Assembly: GCA_949825025.1 (NCBI GenBank) | Contig: OX463780.1 | Span: 47,265,280-47,329,279 of the forward strand | DNA from: Siphlonurus alternatus | Lineage: Eukaryota > Arthropoda > Insecta > Ephemeroptera > Siphlonuridae | Direction: 5' to 3' | DNA length: 64,000 nt | In this document: positions 61,326 to 64,000 of the stretch, piece after piece | How positions within the stretch are numbered: position 1 is the first letter of the stretch | Layout: every line of letters starts with the position of its first letter | Notes under the pieces: model-generated | Told to the model about the DNA's origin: nothing | The model's input: only the letters and a program-made list of their open reading frames with translations | Databases searched by the model: none | Made by a program: the position numbers and the translations under genes

Positions 61326-61668
61326 ATTTTTAAGCCATGTTTTTATATTATTTCAATTGATACTCTAAATATAGAATGCTACAATACTAACCATTATCTT
61401 TAATTCAGAGAAGAAAATCCGGTGCATGTGCATTATCAATTTATCATTAATATTAAGTGAATTCAAAATCGAATTAAAAATAATGTTATAATTGAAAACA
61501 ATACTGAAAATGCGTACACTAATTATTTTATAACATTCTAAATTTTTCGTACATTTATTTTTCACATGCAAGTAACTATTTATATAATATCTAGTTAGTG
61601 TAATTTGTCTTGGATCTGAAACAATGCCACTTGATATTCTTCAGTTGCATCAGTTTCCACACGCATCT

Positions 61669-61803
61669 TCAGACAGATTTTGTTTCGCCTCTTGCAGCAC
61701 TTGCTGACAGCTGCATTGTTGGCTGCACTGTTGCAGTTGGCAAGCCTGTTGAAACTCGTTCAAACACGTTGCTCAACTCTTCAAGTGCAATTCTGGCGTC
61801 TTG
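61669..61803 (-). CDS. Candidate terminal exon, minus strand, paralogue-like to 62.7 kb
   Basis: The minus frame reads QDARIALEELSNVFERVSTG, LPTATVQPTMQLSASAARGE, TKSV then stop TGA at 61669-61671. Composition is balanced against very A/T-rich flanks. The upstream boundary is weak (GTATTCAAG rather than CAG). The DNA resembles the next candidate exon (TTGCACTTGAAGAG against GTGCACTTGATGAG, then GCCAACT...CAGTGCAG in both), suggesting a local duplication of a C-terminal exon. No family assigned. Confidence 0.35.
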   Translation of the reverse strand, partial: QDARIALEELSNVFERVSTGLPTATVQPTMQLSASAARGETKSV

Positions 61804-62444
61804 AATACAGATTACACGGAGAAAAATTATGTGACAATACACGGATGAAAATATATAATTTAATCTTTACTTTAGTGGTTCATCGCATAGTAAAAATTAT
61901 CTTCCGCTCTTAAAAGTCCTACGCCCTCTAAATACAATGACTAATAATTTTGAGGCTCGATCTGAAATTAAATAACGCACTAAATTAAAGTTTCCTCTAT
62001 ATTTTTTTCCACAAACGCAGATCGAAACAATGTTAAATTTGAAAACCAATGTCATAGTGTGCAAAATTAAACATTAAATTACGTATTGTCTTTATCAGAA
62101 AGTGAAATGTCTACAGATATACAAATTTAACATTTCGTGGTATGGGGCACGACACTAAAATATTAAGAAATAAAAGGTTGAAGTTTTTATTTAGAAATAT
62201 GAACACGTACAGTACTTGAGCGTTGATAGAAAGGAACATGTACGCTACAAAAATTTTGTGTAAAACTCAATATCTCGAATTTATGAAACTTTGTTTGGTT
62301 CAGAGATTCAGAGACCTCAATATATTTACTTCTATAAGGTTCATAAAACACCTGAAAAAGATGGTCGTTTTACCACATTATTATTTTACACCTATACAAA
62401 ACAGGAAAAAGATTATTGTTTTAATAAATAAAATGAAATAAATA

Positions 62445-62447
<3 letters not shown>

Positions 62448-62492
<45 letters not shown>
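62448..62492. repeat. (TA)n microsatellite
   Basis: About 22 TA units. Confidence 0.95.
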
Positions 62493-62494
<2 letters not shown>

Positions 62495-62642
62495 CATGCT
62501 ATTGTACCATAAGTGTACTTTATAATTTTCTCATAATTTCATAGAACAATTTTCCATAATAAGTTTTAAAACACTTCACATTACGTCTAATTATATACTG
62601 ACTAAGCTTACATAACTTTCATAGAGTACAAAGGATTGTAAC

Positions 62643-62725
62643 TTATTTTGAAGTCTCGATAAATTTGCTCTGCACTGAAGTTGGCTGCTTGCACGAAGTC
62701 TTGGTAAGCTCATCAAGTGCACTTG
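62643..62725 (-). CDS. Candidate terminal exon, minus strand
   Basis: On the minus strand GCAGTTATTGTTTAG is followed by two split bases and SALDELTKTSCKQPTSVQSK FIETSK, then stop TAA at 62643-62645. The acceptor is acceptable, and the peptide is balanced and aligns with the start of the 61.7-kb candidate (ALDELTK against ALEELSN). It could be alternative last exons of one gene or remnants of tandem paralogues. Family unknown. Confidence 0.35.
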
Positions 62726-63447
62726 CTAAACAATAACTGCATCAACAATTATCCCCTACAATGCACCCTCATGCTCTATCAGATTATACATCACGATTGT
62801 TCTGAACTAACGGTATATACTTGGAACACGTACTAAGTAAATATTACGTAATATAGCACAGAATAAGTGAAGTGAATTACAGCAAATATAATTGGCGTAC
62901 TAAAAAAGAACTGATTAAAGTCTACTTTTTTATTTAATAAGTACGCAGGCAATCGGGGCTGTGAAAAATAACTTGCAGTGTAGTCTAAAAATAGTTTTTA
63001 GTAAAATCTGATATCACATTATGTAAAATATATCATGTAAATGTATTATATATCAAATGTATTATCATCTGGTTCTATTATCTTCTAGACTGTATAAAAT
63101 GGATAATATACGTATTGATGCTCTTTTACTTTACTTCAATTATTTTAGAAAATATTGTGAGCAGATCACATTTTAGTTTTTATTATTTCTGAATTGTTTG
63201 TAAAGTCAAATTTACTGACAAAACTTCCATTTAGCAATAGTGTACATCACTAGCACAAACTCTGCTCTGTTGAAGAAGCGTTTTAGTACAGCGTACACGG
63301 TGGTGTACTTAAACGCATTTAAGATGTCTAGACCGGGTGCTCTTTTTACCTCCCCAAATTATAAGATCTTCTACTCTTGGAGGCAGCAAATCTGCATTAT
63401 TTTTTTATTCAGAGTTCTTACTGACGACTTCATTGATCTATAGTGTA
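62726..63447. other. AT-rich stretch, possible intron
   Basis: A plus frame at 63240-63443 has no support. Nothing else is seen. Confidence 0.35.
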
Positions 63448-63660
63448 CTATAGGATATATATGAAGTGCAACACGTCACGGTTTAAAAGCACGTCACTGA
63501 CAATCTTGCTGACCCGATTTAAGACGTCCCTGTGTGGTGTGGACTGCAGCATGTCCTGTACGTCTCTAGGGATCGAGGCTGATCCTTCTTGCAAACTCAG
63601 GCAGACAGCAGCCAGGGAATATAACGGCCATCGTTGCTGAGTGCTTCTGTTCCGCCTGTC
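63448..63660 (-). CDS. Candidate exon, minus strand, hydrophobic start
   Basis: A minus frame open for about 100 codons (from about 63748) has a balanced 3' part reading QRWPLYSLAAVCLSLQEGSA, SIPRDVQDMLQSTPHRDVLN, RVSKIVSDVLLNRDVLHFIY, IL then stop TAG at 63448-63450. The LYSLAAVCLSL stretch followed by a small-residue EGSA site resembles a secretion signal, but no in-frame ATG precedes it, so a start in an upstream exon would be needed. The purine-rich upstream part is low complexity. The plus strand is also open here (Cys-rich, 65 codons). No family recognised. Confidence 0.3.
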   Translation of the reverse strand, partial: DRRNRSTQQRWPLYSLAAVCLSLQEGSASIPRDVQDMLQSTPHRDVLNRVSKIVSDVLLNRDVLHFIYIL

Positions 63661-64000
63661 ACTATCTACTATCTTGTTATCTATCCATGTGCTATCTTTT
63701 AAGACTCTATCTTCTGTCTCTCTAGATTTATGTTTTTTAACTTTGTTTTCTCTCTCTCTCTATGTTTCTATTACTTTATGTATATTTTTGATATCTTTCT
63801 CTCTGTCAATTTTATAAACATATATTTTGCCCCTTTTCTTTTTCTCTCTCTTGCATATATACATCCTGCGGGCCCACCATATATACGTACTAACATGCCA
63901 TGGTAATGTTCCCCTACATTTCTATAATACCATCCACATATATGCACAGCTGTCTGCATGGGAAGCGAAGAAAAGTGTCTTCAAGTCATCTTATGCGTTT
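63661..64000. other. Pyrimidine-rich end of window
   Basis: CT-rich tracts (63715-63765, 63800-63855) and no supported gene. Confidence 0.4.

Overview
The window is 64 kb of very AT-rich animal nuclear DNA, by eye about 70% A+T. It has no bacterial-type gene density, no operons, no rRNA operon and no long open frame. The evidence for an animal, and probably an arthropod (a hemimetabolous insect is my best guess), is as follows. There are 5S-rRNA-headed and tRNA-headed SINEs that carry a central block resembling the conserved domain of insect SINEs. There are many short inverted-repeat DNA transposons (MITEs). Several TATA plus TCAGT-type initiator pairs have arthropod-like spacing. Long (CT)n/(GA)n and (TA)n microsatellites are frequent. 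I cannot name the species.

Most of what can be annotated is repeat. At 0-8 kb there is a 115-bp near-perfect hairpin, a 330-bp palindromic element, a tRNA-headed SINE, a 489-bp inverted-repeat element and a short MITE. From 10.5 to 15.4 kb MITEs are packed densely: two families with intact inverted ends, four strong hairpins in 500 bp, a full-length 5S SINE and a GC-rich hAT-like element. Further copies of the same families lie at 21.6-22.4, 24.5, 27.1, 29.1, 32.7, 36.5, 41.5, 42.3, 43.7, 44.7, 51.9, 53.2-53.7, 55.9 and 58.5 kb. One copy pair (36.5 and 54.6 kb) acts as filled and empty site and fixes the boundaries of a palindromic element.

No complete gene can be assembled. I found several short stretches with balanced composition, an open frame and splice-like ends, best read as candidate exons in long introns: 22.7, 39.9 and 52.6 kb on the plus strand, and 38.9, 60.8, 61.7, 62.7 and 63.5 kb on the minus strand. 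None was confidently assigned to a protein family. Candidate core promoters are at 10.55, 38.2 and 51.5 kb, and an NRF1/E-box/CRE-rich block lies at 18.0 kb. Many apparent frames (Ser-Leu or Arg-Glu runs) are simply microsatellites and are not listed as genes.

The strongest unexplained statistical signal is the CRE octamer TGACGTCA. I count 25 exact copies where roughly half a copy would be expected by composition. Ten lie inside palindromic MITEs and 15 lie elsewhere.
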